This document shows positions 27,874 through 37,063 of a DNA stretch of 64,000 nt, piece by piece. Made by a program: the position numbers and the translations under genes. The stretch is from Xanthobacter dioxanivorans (GTDB taxonomy: Bacteria; Pseudomonadota; Alphaproteobacteria; Rhizobiales; Xanthobacteraceae). Where the stretch lies: contig NZ_CP063362.1 of NCBI RefSeq assembly GCF_016807805.1, forward strand, positions 4,878,501 through 4,942,500, written 5' to 3'. Under the pieces are notes generated by a model that had not been told where the DNA came from, did no database searches, and saw only the letters and a program-made list of their open reading frames with translations. Positions within the stretch are counted from its first letter, which is position 1; every line of letters begins with the position of its first letter.

Positions 27874-30159
27874 ATGTCGCCTGTCTCGAGCCTGATTTCC
27901 GTGAGCGCCCTGGCGCTCGCCCTCGCCTGGAGCGGGGCGATGCCGGCGGCTGCGGAGACCGCGCCGACACCGCCCGCCAAGCCCTCAACCGCCAAACCCT
28001 CACCCGCCAAACCCTCGACCGCGAAGGCGGGCGACAAGTCCGCCCCCGCCAAGGATTCCAAGGCCGCCCCAAAGGACGCAAAGGCGGGCAAGGACGCCAA
28101 GGCCAAGGACGCGAAGGCGAAGGACACCAAGGCTGCGTCCGGCAAGCCCTCTTCCAGCCAATCCTCTTCCGGCAAATCCAGCGGCAAGTCGGCGTCGCGC
28201 CCGGCGCCGACGGCCCCGCAGGCCGCCCCTACCCTCGGCGCCTCCTCGAACATTCCGGGCGGCGACCTCGCGGTTCTGAAGGTGGCGGTGAGCGCGGCGC
28301 GGAACGGACGCGCCAGCGAGGCCATGAGCGCGGCGCAGCAGCTCGATGACCCGGTGGCGCGCACGCTCGTCACCTGGCTTGTCATCCGCCATGCGCCGAA
28401 CGACCTCGGCTTCGACACCATCAACCAGTTCCTGACGGAAAAGCCCGGCTGGCCCACGCCGAACACGCTGCGCCGCCGCGCCGAGCGGGTTCTCTTCCAG
28501 GAGAACCGCGACCCGGCCAAGGCGCGCGCCTTCTTCGCCGAGCAGGCGCCGCTATCCGGCGAGGGCAAGATTGCGCTTGCCCGCTACCTGATCTCCACCG
28601 GCAACCGCTCGGATGCCGCCGACTGGGTGCGCGAGGCCTATCGCGAGGACGACCTGAACGAGCTGTTCGAGACCAAGATCCTCGACGAGTTCGGCTCCAT
28701 CATCACCCGAGCCGACCACAAGCTGCGCGCCGACCGTTTCAGCTACAAGCCCGATCCCGAGCGCGCCCTGCGCGCCGCCGCGCGGGCGGGGTCTGACATC
28801 GTCGCCCTCACCAAGGCGCGCATGGCCATCGCGCGCAAGGAGGCGAACGGCGAGAAGCTGCTCGCCCAGGTGCCGTTCACCCTCGCCAACGATCCCGCCT
28901 ACCTGTTCGCCAAGTCCCAGCTCGCCCGCCGGGCCGACAAGCCGCAGGAGGCCGCCCGCGCCCTTCTCGCCGGCTCCGGCTCCGACCAGGTGCGCGCCGA
29001 TCCCGACGAGTGGTGGATCGAGCGCCGCCTCGTCTCCCGCGAGCTGCTGGACGAAGGGGACGTCCAGACCGCCTACAAGGTCGCCGCCAACGGCGTGCCG
29101 CCCAAGGCGGACAACTACCGCGCCGAGCAGCACTTCACGGCTGGCTGGATCGCCCTGCGCTTCCTGAAGGATCCGCGGACCGCCGCCCAGCATTTCGCCA
29201 AGATCGATGACGACCAGAAGCACCCCATCACCCTCTCGCGCGCCTATTACTGGCAGGCGCGGGCGGCCGAGGCCATGGGCGACGGCGGGCGGGCGCGGGC
29301 GGGCTTCGAGGCGGCGGCGCGCTTCCCGGCCACCTATTACGGCCAGCTCTCGCGCACCAAGCTCGGCATGGCCCCGGTGGCCCTGCGCGGCACGCCCCAG
29401 GCCTCGTTCGAATCGCGCAGCAATTTCGGCCGGCTGGAGCCGATCAAGGCGATCCGGATGCTGTACGCCATCGGTGAGCGGGATATCCCGCTCACCATCT
29501 ATTACGATCTCGCCTGGCGCATGGAGGATCCCGGCCAGCTCGCCATGCTCGCCAACCTGGCCGAGGCCAATGGTGACGCGCGCGGCGCGCTGGTGGTGGG
29601 CAAGGAAGGACTCGCCGAGGGCCATCCGCTGGAGGCGGAGGCGTTCCCCACCTTCGGCGTGCCCGGCTACACGCCCATCGGCAATCCGGTGGACAAGGCC
29701 GCGGTCTATGCCGTGACGCGGCAGGAGAGCCAGTTCAACCCCCGCACCCTCTCCAGCGCCAAGGCCATGGGCCTGATGCAGGTGACGCCGGCCGCCGGCC
29801 GCGAGGTGTCCAAGCAGACGGGAGCGCCCTACAGCGAGGCCCGCCTCATGAGCGACCAGTCCTACAACGTACAGTTCGGCGCCGCCGAGCTGGGCGAGCT
29901 GGTGCAGAACTACTCCGGCAACTACGTGCTGGTGTTCGCCGCCTACAACGCCGGGCGCGGCAGCGTCGCCAAGTGGATCCAGCGCTATGGCGACCCGCGC
30001 GACCCGGACGTGGACGTGGTGGACTGGGTGGAGTCCATCCCCTTCTCCGAGACCCGCAACTATGTGCAGCGGGTGATGGAGAACTACCAAGTGTACAAGG
30101 TGCGCTTCAACATCGCCTCGAAGCTGCAGCTGGAAGCCGACCTGCGCGGCGGGCGCTGA
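27874..30159 (+). CDS. Soluble lytic murein transglycosylase with basic low-complexity N-terminus
   Basis: The 761-residue protein has a signal peptide (MSPVSSLISVSALALALAWS), then about 110 residues of Lys/Ala/Pro/Ser repeats such as AKPSTAKPSPAKPSTAK and KDAKAKDAKAKDTKA. A helical superhelix of about 400 residues follows, and then a C-terminal Slt domain with the catalytic glutamate in TRQESQFNP, followed by GLMQVTPAA and FAAYNAGRG. It cleaves peptidoglycan glycan strands to anhydromuropeptides in the periplasm. The basic repeat tail probably binds the wall or DNA-like polyanions; its function is unknown. Start ATG 27874 has a GAGGA site and a good signal peptide. Confidence 0.92.
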   Translation: MSPVSSLISVSALALALAWSGAMPAAAETAPTPPAKPSTAKPSPAKPSTAKAGDKSAPAKDSKAAPKDAKAGKDAKAKDAKAKDTKAASGKPSSSQSSSGKSSGKSASRPAPTAPQAAPTLGASSNIPGGDLAVLKVAVSAARNGRASEAMSAAQQLDDPVARTLVTWLVIRHAPNDLGFDTINQFLTEKPGWPTPNTLRRRAERVLFQENRDPAKARAFFAEQAPLSGEGKIALARYLISTGNRSDAADWVREAYREDDLNELFETKILDEFGSIITRADHKLRADRFSYKPDPERALRAAARAGSDIVALTKARMAIARKEANGEKLLAQVPFTLANDPAYLFAKSQLARRADKPQEAARALLAGSGSDQVRADPDEWWIERRLVSRELLDEGDVQTAYKVAANGVPPKADNYRAEQHFTAGWIALRFLKDPRTAAQHFAKIDDDQKHPITLSRAYYWQARAAEAMGDGGRARAGFEAAARFPATYYGQLSRTKLGMAPVALRGTPQASFESRSNFGRLEPIKAIRMLYAIGERDIPLTIYYDLAWRMEDPGQLAMLANLAEANGDARGALVVGKEGLAEGHPLEAEAFPTFGVPGYTPIGNPVDKAAVYAVTRQESQFNPRTLSSAKAMGLMQVTPAAGREVSKQTGAPYSEARLMSDQSYNVQFGAAELGELVQNYSGNYVLVFAAYNAGRGSVAKWIQRYGDPRDPDVDVVDWVESIPFSETRNYVQRVMENYQVYKVRFNIASKLQLEADLRGGR

Positions 30160-30305
30160 CTGGCGCCTGTCGCGAGCCCTGGCCGCCCCGGACCTGCTCC
30201 CGTCCTCGAACCGACCTGAAGCTTCGGACCCTCACGGCCGCGCGGCGGACGTGAGGGGAGGACATCACGGGCCGGCCATGCCGCCCGCTCTGCCTGCGGC
30301 TCCCG

Positions 30306-30626
30306 CTATCCCTGCGTCTCGGGCGTGCGCAGCACGATGCCGTCGAGGTCCGCCGTCAGCTTGATCTGGCAGGAGAGGCGGGAATTGGGCCGCACGTCGG
30401 TGGCGAAGTCCAGCATCCCCTCCTCCATGTCGGAGGGGCCGCCCACCTTGTCCATCCAGGCCTCGTCCACATAGACATGGCAGGTGGCGCAGGCGCAGGC
30501 GCCGCCGCATTCGGCGACGATGCCGGGCACGCCGTTGCGCACCGCGGTCTCCATGGCGGTGGCGCCTTCCGGCCCCTCCACCTGGTGCGCGGTGCCGTCG
30601 AATTCGATGAAGGTGATGGCAACCAT
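30306..30626 (-). CDS. 2Fe-2S ferredoxin (adrenodoxin type)
   Basis: The 106-residue protein has the vertebrate-type ferredoxin fold with cluster ligands at Cys40, Cys46, Cys49 and Cys86 ([16 protein letters not shown] and RLSCQIKL). An extra Cys44 lies inside the loop. Such ferredoxins pass electrons to P450s or other oxygenases, or act in Fe-S assembly; no partner is adjacent here. Length and sequence fit the Rhodobacter ferredoxin VI / FdVI group. It is divergent from the giant coiled-coil gene. Confidence 0.92.
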   Translation of the reverse strand: MVAITFIEFDGTAHQVEGPEGATAMETAVRNGVPGIVAECGGACACATCHVYVDEAWMDKVGGPSDMEEGMLDFATDVRPNSRLSCQIKLTADLDGIVLRTPETQG

Positions 30627-30931
30627 GAAAAATGCCGCTGGTTAACCGTTGTCGTGCCGTGGCGACGGAAGGGGGAGGATGGCTTCGGCAGTGCGGGCCG
30701 GGGTAAGCCTATAGCGGCAAGCGTGCCCCGGCGCCAGCTTCCAGGGGCGTTAACGATATCTTCACAAATGCGGCCAGGGCGGTTCAATCCGTAGCGCAGC
30801 CTGTCTAGGATAAGGAAAGGTAAACCAATTCCGTGGGGCCGTCGGGGCAGCGGGAGGGGTGCGTGTTGGAGTAGGCGCCGCGGCCATGGGCAAAGCCCGC
30901 CGCCGCCGTCGAAGGCAGAGGCGACAGCGAC
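30627..30931. promoter_or_regulatory. Divergent region between ferredoxin and growth-pole-ring-like gene
   Basis: This 305-base region holds no gene. TTAACCGT at 30642-30649 and TTAA-N7-TTCA at 30750-30764 resemble the CtrA half-site and full-site consensus (TTAA-N7-TTAA), each with one mismatch. The AT-richer block near 30750-30780 is the best candidate promoter area for the downstream gene. This rests on pattern matching only. Confidence 0.35.
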
Positions 30932-33900
30932 ATGAAGCAACCGAAGAAGATCCAGGATCCGACCGAGGCGGCTCTGTCGGCCATCCAGGAGGCTCTTACG
31001 CTGGAGCTCGACAATGCCGAACAGGCCCAGGCGCCGGCCAAGGGGGTCGATCCAGGCTTCGCCTCCGAGCGCTCCTCAGCCATAGACCGGCCGCTTCCGG
31101 CTCCGCCGCAGCGCGAGGGCCGCGGCATTCCCCGCAGGCCCCGTCCCGAAGGCGAGCCGCGCCCCGAGGGCCGGCGCGAGGGTCCGCCCCGCGCCCGCAT
31201 CGACGCGGAGCGGCGCGCCGCCAACGACGACCGCCAGACCATCGGCCAGCTCCTCGGCCAGCTGCAGAAGAAGCCCGCCGGGACCCCCTATTACTGGGCG
31301 GCGGGCGCTTCCCTCATCTGGATCATCATCGGCGTCGCCTTCGCCTTCGCCTTTCACCGCGGCCTGATGGCGAGTTCCGGCGGCGTGCAGTCGCTGCTGG
31401 ATTCGCCCGCGCTGCTCGGCATCTTCGCCTCCATCCTCCTGCCGCCGCTCGGCTTCTTCGGCATGGCGAGCGTGCTGCGCCGCTCGCAGGAACTGCAGGG
31501 CATCGCCCGCTCCATGACCGAGGTCGCCCTGCGCCTCGCCCAGCCGGAATCCATCGCCACCGAAACCGTGGTGACGGTCGGCCAGGCGGTGCGGCGCGAG
31601 GTGGCGGCCATGGGGGACGGCATCGACCGCGCCATCTCCCGCGCCGGCGAGCTGGAGGCCATCGTGCGTGCCGAGGTTTCGGTGCTCGAGCGTGCCTATG
31701 AAGAGAACGAGGTGCGCATCCGCACCCTCATCGAGGAGTTGCAGGCCGAGCGTCACAACATCCAGATCGAGACCGAGCGCCTGCGCGAGGGCCTCGCCGG
31801 CGCCGAGGCGGTGCTCTCCAACGAGGTGAAGGACGTCGCCACGCGCATCCACGGCACCATGATGGAGGCGAGCGAGCAGGTTACCGAGATCCTCGGCCAG
31901 AAGGGCGAGCACATCACCGCCGCCCTCGCCCGCGTCGGCGACAGCATGATCGACAGCCTCACCGCCAAGGGCGGCGAGCTCATCGACCGGCTCCAGCTCA
32001 CCGGCTCCGACATCCGGCAGGACCTGTCCGAATCCGGCGATGTGCTCGTGCACACGCTCAAGACGCGTGCCGACGACCTCGCCTCCAACCTGCTCTCCAC
32101 CACCTCGGACGTGGCCCAGCTCATCGACCGGTGGGGCGACGACATCACCGCCAACATCGACCGCCTGAAGCACGGCATCGGCGACTCGCTCAGCGAGAAT
32201 TCGAGCCGCTTCGCCGAGGACATCGAAGGCCGCATCGCCGAGGTGAACACCGCCTTCCGCGCCACCAGCGAGGCGGCGGTGCTCGACTTCTCCACCCGCG
32301 GCGGCGAGCTGGTGAAGAAGTTCGAGGAGACCGGCGAACGCGTGGCCGAGACCCTCTCGGTGCGCGGCACCGACCTTGCGGACCGCATCGAGACCTCCGG
32401 CAACCGCATCTACGACGCGGTCGCGGTGCGCGGCGAGGACCTCCAGCGGCGCCTGTCGGAAACCGGCGAGCGCATCACCGCCTCTCTCGACCGCTCGTCC
32501 AGCCAGGTCACCACCACCCTGGTGGAGAAGAGCAGCGAGATCGCCTCCACCCTCAACAATGCCGGCGCCGACATGACCGAGCGCCTCTCCCTCGTCGCCA
32601 ACGAGGTGACGAAGGCCATCGGCGCGCGCGGCTCCAAGGTCACCGAGGCCTTCCGCGAGACCGCCGACATCCTGGTCGGCACCATCGGCACCAAGGGCGA
32701 CGCGATCCGCGAGATGCTCACCGCCCGTCTCAAGGCGATGGAGGAGACCATCACCGTGCGCGGCACCGAGCTCGCCGACCGCATGCAGCACGACGGCATC
32801 GCCCTCGCCCGCACCATGCAGGACGGCGTGAAGGCCTTCGACACCACCGTGAAGGTGCACGCTCCCGAGCTGGTCGACCAGATCGCCCATCGCGTCGCCT
32901 CGGTGAACGAGAACCTGCGCAGCGCCACCTCCAGCCTGGACGAGCGCCTGGCCGCCACCTCCACCAGCGTCTCCACCATCATGGACCAGCGCATCGCCCG
33001 CATCGAGCAGACGCTGGACCAGCGGGCCCAGAGCCTCACCGAGACCCTGGCGACCCGCACGGTCACCTTCGCCCGCACCATCTCCGAAGGCACCAAGAGC
33101 GCCACCGAGTCCCTCGACAAGTCGGTGGAGACGCTGGAGACCTTCTTCGCCACCCGCTCCAAGGCGCTCGGCGACGTGCTCACCGAGCGGGCCGACGTGG
33201 TTCACCGCAACATCGGTGTGCGGGCGCAGGAGATCGCCTCCGTGCTCGACGGCCGCGTCCACCGCATCGAGGAACTGGTGCTCGGCCGCCTCGACGGCGT
33301 CGCCACCTCCCTGGAGGTGCGCGGCAGCGCCATCGCCGACGCCCTGGTCGGCCGCATCGAGGGTGTCTCCGGCACCCTGCGCTCGGAGGCGGTGGAGGTG
33401 GAACGCTCCCTGACCACCCTCTCGCACAATGTGGGCCGCACCCTCACCGAGCATTCGGAGAAGGTGGCCGACGCCCTCGGCACCCGCCTCACCGAGATCG
33501 CCCACCTGATCGACGACAAGAACGGCACCTTCCTCGCCGCGCTGGAGCGCACCAGCCAGCGCGCCGTGGCCGAGATCACCGCCACCAACACCTCGCTCAA
33601 GGGCGATGTGGGCGCCATCATCGAGCGCCTCGCCGAGGCCAACTCCACCTTCCAGGGCGCCATGTCCAAGGCGGTGTCCAATCTCGGCGAGTTCTCCGGC
33701 TCGTTCGCCCGGCAGGTGGACAGCTTCTCCACCACGGTCGGCTCCATCAACCAGAGCGCCGAGGCCACCGCCGGACGGTTCGACACCCAGATCAAGGCGC
33801 TGCGCGAAGTGTCCACGGGCGCGCTCACGCAGATGGCGACCCTCTCCGAGAGCTTCCAGCAGCAGGGCCGCCTGATGGACGAGGCCTCGCGCAAGCTGGG

Positions 33901-35125
33901 CGCCGCCCACGACAAGGTGGATGCCACGCTGCTGTCGCGGCGCGCCTCCATCGAGGAATTGTCCACCACCCTCGGCGAGCGCATCGCCGATGTGGACGGG
34001 CGCCTCAAGGGCTTCCACACCATGCTGGAGGAATCCTTCGCCGCGGCGCAGAACCGCGCCCGGCAGATCACCGGCGTGGTGGCCGAGGCCGCCTCTGGCT
34101 CCGCCAAGACCATGGAGCAGCAGCTCCAGGTGATGCGCGTCGCCACCGACGCGGAGCGCGAGCGCACGGCGCAGTCGCTGCGCGAGATCTACGGCGCCGC
34201 CCTCGAGGACGTGCAGCGGGTGTTCGGCGAGACCGGCAACCGCTTCACCCAGGTGGCCGGCGACCTCAAGCGCGTGGCCGAGGATGTCCAGCACGCCATC
34301 GCTCTCACCCGCGAGGAGATGAAGCGCGGCATCCTCGAGCTTCCCGCCGAGACCGAGGCGAGCGCCGCCACCATGCGCCGCGCCGTGGCCGAGCAGATCA
34401 AGGCCCTCGCCGAGCTCAACGAGATCGTCGCGCGCCAGGGCCAGGCCCTCGACGTGGTGGAGGCCTCGGCCCGCACCGCGACGCAGGACATGGCCCGGGC
34501 CTCGGTTGCGCGCGAGACTTCGGCGCGCGATACGTCCGCCCGCGAGACGCCGGCGCCACGTGCTCGCGCCGAGGCCGGCGCCCTGCAGAGCGAGCTGCGC
34601 CGCACCGCGCCGCCGCAGCCCACTCGCCGCATCGAGCCGGAGCGCCCGGCCCCGCGCGCCCCGGCGCGCGAGAACGAAGAGGAGCGGGAGGGCTGGCTGA
34701 CCGACCTGCTCGCCGCCCGCACCACCCCCGACGACCGCGGCGGTGCCGACAAGCCCGCCCGCTCGCCGCGCACGCCGGCCGGCGGCGTCGAGTCCCTCGA
34801 CGCGCTCTCGGCGGATATCGCCCGCATGGTGGACCATCAGGCGGCCGTGGAGATGTGGGACCGCTACAACAAGGGCGAGCAGAACGTCTTCACTCGCCGG
34901 CTCTACACCCTGCAGGGCCAGCAGACCTTCGAGGCGCTAAAGCGCAAGTATCGGGCCGATGCCGCCTTCCGCGAGACCGCGGACCGCTACATCGAGGAGT
35001 TCGACAAGCTCCTCGACCAGGTGTCGGCCGACGAGCGCGGCGACGTGCTGACCAAGACCTATCTCACGTCTGACACAGGCAAGGTCTACACCATGCTCGC
35101 CCATGCGGCCGGCCGCTTCGACTGA
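30932..35125 (+). CDS. Giant membrane-anchored coiled-coil protein, growth pole ring (GPR/RgsE)-like
   Basis: The 1397-residue protein has a basic cytoplasmic leader (1-115), two membrane helices (about 121-142 and 158-182), then REVAAMGDGIDRAI and AYEENEVRIRTLIEELQ. From about residue 230 to 1190 it is a continuous heptad and apolipoprotein-like repeat array (GERVAETLSVRGTDLADRIE and variants). A conserved 120-residue C-terminal module contains AVEMWDRYNKGEQNVF and YLTSDTGKVYTMLAHAAGR. This matches the Agrobacterium growth pole ring protein and Rhizobium RgsE, giant apolipoprotein-domain proteins of about 2,100 residues that ring the growing pole. The present protein is shorter. Function by analogy is polar cell-wall growth. 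Confidence 0.75.
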   Translation: MKQPKKIQDPTEAALSAIQEALTLELDNAEQAQAPAKGVDPGFASERSSAIDRPLPAPPQREGRGIPRRPRPEGEPRPEGRREGPPRARIDAERRAANDDRQTIGQLLGQLQKKPAGTPYYWAAGASLIWIIIGVAFAFAFHRGLMASSGGVQSLLDSPALLGIFASILLPPLGFFGMASVLRRSQELQGIARSMTEVALRLAQPESIATETVVTVGQAVRREVAAMGDGIDRAISRAGELEAIVRAEVSVLERAYEENEVRIRTLIEELQAERHNIQIETERLREGLAGAEAVLSNEVKDVATRIHGTMMEASEQVTEILGQKGEHITAALARVGDSMIDSLTAKGGELIDRLQLTGSDIRQDLSESGDVLVHTLKTRADDLASNLLSTTSDVAQLIDRWGDDITANIDRLKHGIGDSLSENSSRFAEDIEGRIAEVNTAFRATSEAAVLDFSTRGGELVKKFEETGERVAETLSVRGTDLADRIETSGNRIYDAVAVRGEDLQRRLSETGERITASLDRSSSQVTTTLVEKSSEIASTLNNAGADMTERLSLVANEVTKAIGARGSKVTEAFRETADILVGTIGTKGDAIREMLTARLKAMEETITVRGTELADRMQHDGIALARTMQDGVKAFDTTVKVHAPELVDQIAHRVASVNENLRSATSSLDERLAATSTSVSTIMDQRIARIEQTLDQRAQSLTETLATRTVTFARTISEGTKSATESLDKSVETLETFFATRSKALGDVLTERADVVHRNIGVRAQEIASVLDGRVHRIEELVLGRLDGVATSLEVRGSAIADALVGRIEGVSGTLRSEAVEVERSLTTLSHNVGRTLTEHSEKVADALGTRLTEIAHLIDDKNGTFLAALERTSQRAVAEITATNTSLKGDVGAIIERLAEANSTFQGAMSKAVSNLGEFSGSFARQVDSFSTTVGSINQSAEATAGRFDTQIKALREVSTGALTQMATLSESFQQQGRLMDEASRKLGAAHDKVDATLLSRRASIEELSTTLGERIADVDGRLKGFHTMLEESFAAAQNRARQITGVVAEAASGSAKTMEQQLQVMRVATDAERERTAQSLREIYGAALEDVQRVFGETGNRFTQVAGDLKRVAEDVQHAIALTREEMKRGILELPAETEASAATMRRAVAEQIKALAELNEIVARQGQALDVVEASARTATQDMARASVARETSARDTSARETPAPRARAEAGALQSELRRTAPPQPTRRIEPERPAPRAPARENEEEREGWLTDLLAARTTPDDRGGADKPARSPRTPAGGVESLDALSADIARMVDHQAAVEMWDRYNKGEQNVFTRRLYTLQGQQTFEALKRKYRADAAFRETADRYIEEFDKLLDQVSADERGDVLTKTYLTSDTGKVYTMLAHAAGRFD

Positions 35126-35381
35126 GGCGGACGGCCCGCCAGAGCACGTTCCGGCCGGGATGCACCGCAACCTGATCGGCAAGGCGTTCTCTTTCTTTGA
35201 GCCAAGGGCCGGGCTCGCTCGGGTTCAGTGACCTCGAGCGGATCCGGCCCTGGCGCAAGGGTCCCGTCCGGCAGCGGAAGGGGCCTTTCCCTGCTTTCGC
35301 AGGGAGGTATCATGGAGCCCCCGGCCGTTTCCAAGGCCGGGCTCCCTCAGCGACGTTCCACACCGCCGGAGCCTGCCGCCC
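35126..35381. other. Intergenic region with two hairpins before the P-loop gene
   Basis: In 256 bases there are two stable stems: TCCCTGC-TTTC-GCAGGGA (35288-35305) and an imperfect GGAGCCCCCGGCC / GGCCGGGCTCC (35314-35345). No U tract follows either. They could end the giant-protein transcript in a rho-dependent manner or stabilise the next mRNA. Confidence 0.4.
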
Positions 35382-36155
35382 ATGAAGACCTATATCTGCG
35401 CCGCCTACGCCGGTGGCCAGGGCAAGACTACGCTCGCCCAGATGGTATTCTCCGCTCTCAGGAAGCGTGAGCTTGCCTACAAGCTCGTGGCCGCCGATTT
35501 CACCGATGGCACGGGCCATTCCAAGATCGGCAAGTTCTTCCCCACCAAGGTGCTGGAGCTGGGCATCGGCTCCCCGCTGGGCTCGAGCAAGTCCGAGAAC
35601 GACGCCAACGCCCCGCTGCGCTACTGGGACCGCTTCGGCGGCCTGCTGCTCACCGGCGGCGCGGTGCTGGACCTCGGCGCCAACGTGGTGCCGCAGCTGG
35701 TGCAGTGGGCGCACCACCGGCGCGTCACCCACATCATGCAGCAGCGCAACTCGCCGGAGATCGACCTCCTCATCGTCACCAAGCCCGAGACCCACGCCAT
35801 CGAGAACGTCGCCACCCTCATCGAGGACGTGGTGGTGGGCGGCGCGCTGCCGGTGTCCAACATCGTCATCGTCGAGAACGAGGTGGGCGGCTCCTTCGAG
35901 GGGCTGAACCTGTCGCGCATCGAGAAGGCGGCGGCGGGACGCGGCGTCAGCTTCATCAAGATCCCGCGCTGCTATTCCGAGCTGTGGACGCATCTCGAGC
36001 GGACCTTCACGCCGGTGGAAGACGCCCTCGCCGCCACCGAGGCGGACCTTGCCGCCAAGTTCGAGATCGAGATCTGGTCGGCCTATGCCGGCCTCATGGA
36101 CCTGCGCACCTGGGCGGACGAGGTCTACGCCCAGCTCCACAAGGTGGGGATCTGA
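35382..36155 (+). CDS. P-loop NTPase of unknown function (SIMIBI/ParA-like)
   Basis: The 257-residue protein begins with beta strand YICAAYAGGQGKTTLAQM, a Walker A motif resembling the ParA/MinD type (KGGxGKT) but with alanine where the signature lysine should be. Further patterns are VAADFTDG, LLLTGGAVLDLGANVVPQLV and DLLIVTKPETHAIENV, which resemble the core strands of the SIMIBI fold. No known subfamily fits well. It lies 256 bases after the growth-pole-ring-like gene on the same strand, so a role in polarity is possible but only inferred from location. No DNA-binding basic surface is obvious. Confidence 0.6.
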   Translation: MKTYICAAYAGGQGKTTLAQMVFSALRKRELAYKLVAADFTDGTGHSKIGKFFPTKVLELGIGSPLGSSKSENDANAPLRYWDRFGGLLLTGGAVLDLGANVVPQLVQWAHHRRVTHIMQQRNSPEIDLLIVTKPETHAIENVATLIEDVVVGGALPVSNIVIVENEVGGSFEGLNLSRIEKAAAGRGVSFIKIPRCYSELWTHLERTFTPVEDALAATEADLAAKFEIEIWSAYAGLMDLRTWADEVYAQLHKVGI

Positions 36156-36285
36156 GGCCTGCCCGCCCGAACGCTGCGCACGACGCCTGGCCGCCCCCCG
36201 CCCCAGCCGAGGGGCGGGGGCTCCACCTCCGACGCTCGAAGCAACCGCCCGGGGAGGCTGTTGAAAAGCCGTGTTCGGAGGGGGC

Positions 36286-36426
36286 GTCGTGGCCGGGCTT
36301 GACCCGGCCATTCACGTCCCGCCGTTCAGCCCGACTTTTCGAGGCGCTCCCAGCCATGCCGCGTGGATGACCGGGGCAAGCCCGGCCATGACGACCGGAA
36401 AGGGGGCGACGACCGGAAAGGGGCCG
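36286..36426. repeat. Inverted intergenic repeat pair with a tandem 18-mer
   Basis: CGTGGCCGGGCTTGACCCGG at 36289-36308 and, inverted, CCGGGGCAAGCCCGGCC at 36371-36387 are the two arms of a common Xanthobacteraceae intergenic element (GTCATGGCCGGGCTTG-type). Just after, ACGACCGGAAAGGGGGCG (36391-36408) is repeated once with one change (36409-36426). The block fills the gap between the P-loop gene and the convergent MCE operon end. Confidence 0.6.
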
Positions 36427-36429
36427 CCC

Positions 36430-37056
36430 TCAGAATTTGCCCGAAGCCCACCGCACCATGGCCACCAGCACCTGGTCGGTGGCGTCGTTGAGGGCGGCAG
36501 TGGCCGCCGCGCCGGCGGTGGAGGCGGCCGGCACCGCCGCCTTGAACAGCTGAGCCGCCAGGATGCGGCCGCTCTGCGCGCCGACCAGCTTGGCGGACAG
36601 CTCCACCACCCCCACCGGCCCCTGATCCGTGATGCGCAGGGCAAAGGTGCGGATGTCGATGACGAGCTGGGTATCCGCGCTGACGCCGTCGCCCGGCCGG
36701 GCGACGCGCCTGAGCTTGCTGCCGTTCTCGAAGGCCTGGATGGTGCGCGCCTGGATGAGGGCCGGGAGATTGTCGCTCCACTGCGCATCGGCGAGATAGG
36801 CCACCTGCCCGCCGCCCGGCTCCACCATGATCTTGTCGGTGTTGAGCACGGCGAGCGCCGCCGGCGCCATCACCACGAGCTGCCCGGCGCCACCGCCGCC
36901 CGAAGAAAAGCCGCTGGGCGCCGAGAGATTGTAAGTGGGAACCGGCGTCGACCCGCAGGCGGCCAGCGCGAGGGCGAGGCCCAGCCCGAGGGCCAGGCGC
37001 GCGCACGTCACGATGGCGCCCGCACGGACGGCACGGCTCCTGCGTTCGTCGTTCAT
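36430..37056 (-). CDS. ABC-type transport auxiliary lipoprotein (PqiC/ABC_trans_aux)
   Basis: The 208-residue protein has a lipoprotein signal with lipobox LALAAC (Cys34), a NYNLSAPSGF-like mature N-terminus and the ABC_trans_aux domain (LVVMAPAALAVLNTDKIM, YLADAQWSDNLPALIQARTIQAFEN, RITDQGPVGVVELSAKLV). It is the last gene of a leftward MCE operon, seven bases after the MCE gene. Family members sit in the outer membrane's inner leaflet and complete the periplasmic route of MCE systems. Confidence 0.88.
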   Translation of the reverse strand: MNDERRSRAVRAGAIVTCARLALGLGLALALAACGSTPVPTYNLSAPSGFSSGGGGAGQLVVMAPAALAVLNTDKIMVEPGGGQVAYLADAQWSDNLPALIQARTIQAFENGSKLRRVARPGDGVSADTQLVIDIRTFALRITDQGPVGVVELSAKLVGAQSGRILAAQLFKAAVPAASTAGAAATAALNDATDQVLVAMVRWASGKF

Positions 37057-37063
37057 GATCCGC

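Noticed and set aside
31076..34837. 1253-codon open frame opposite the giant coiled-coil gene
   Set aside because: It is the antisense shadow of a repetitive high-GC gene; its translation is Gly/His/Leu-rich low complexity without any family signature, and it has no ribosome site.
35126..35145. GGCGG-ACGG-CCCGCC resembling a second mini-ykkC hairpin
   Set aside because: The stem is unequal, there is no second hairpin with an ACGR loop at the proper distance, and the downstream gene has no link with guanidine.
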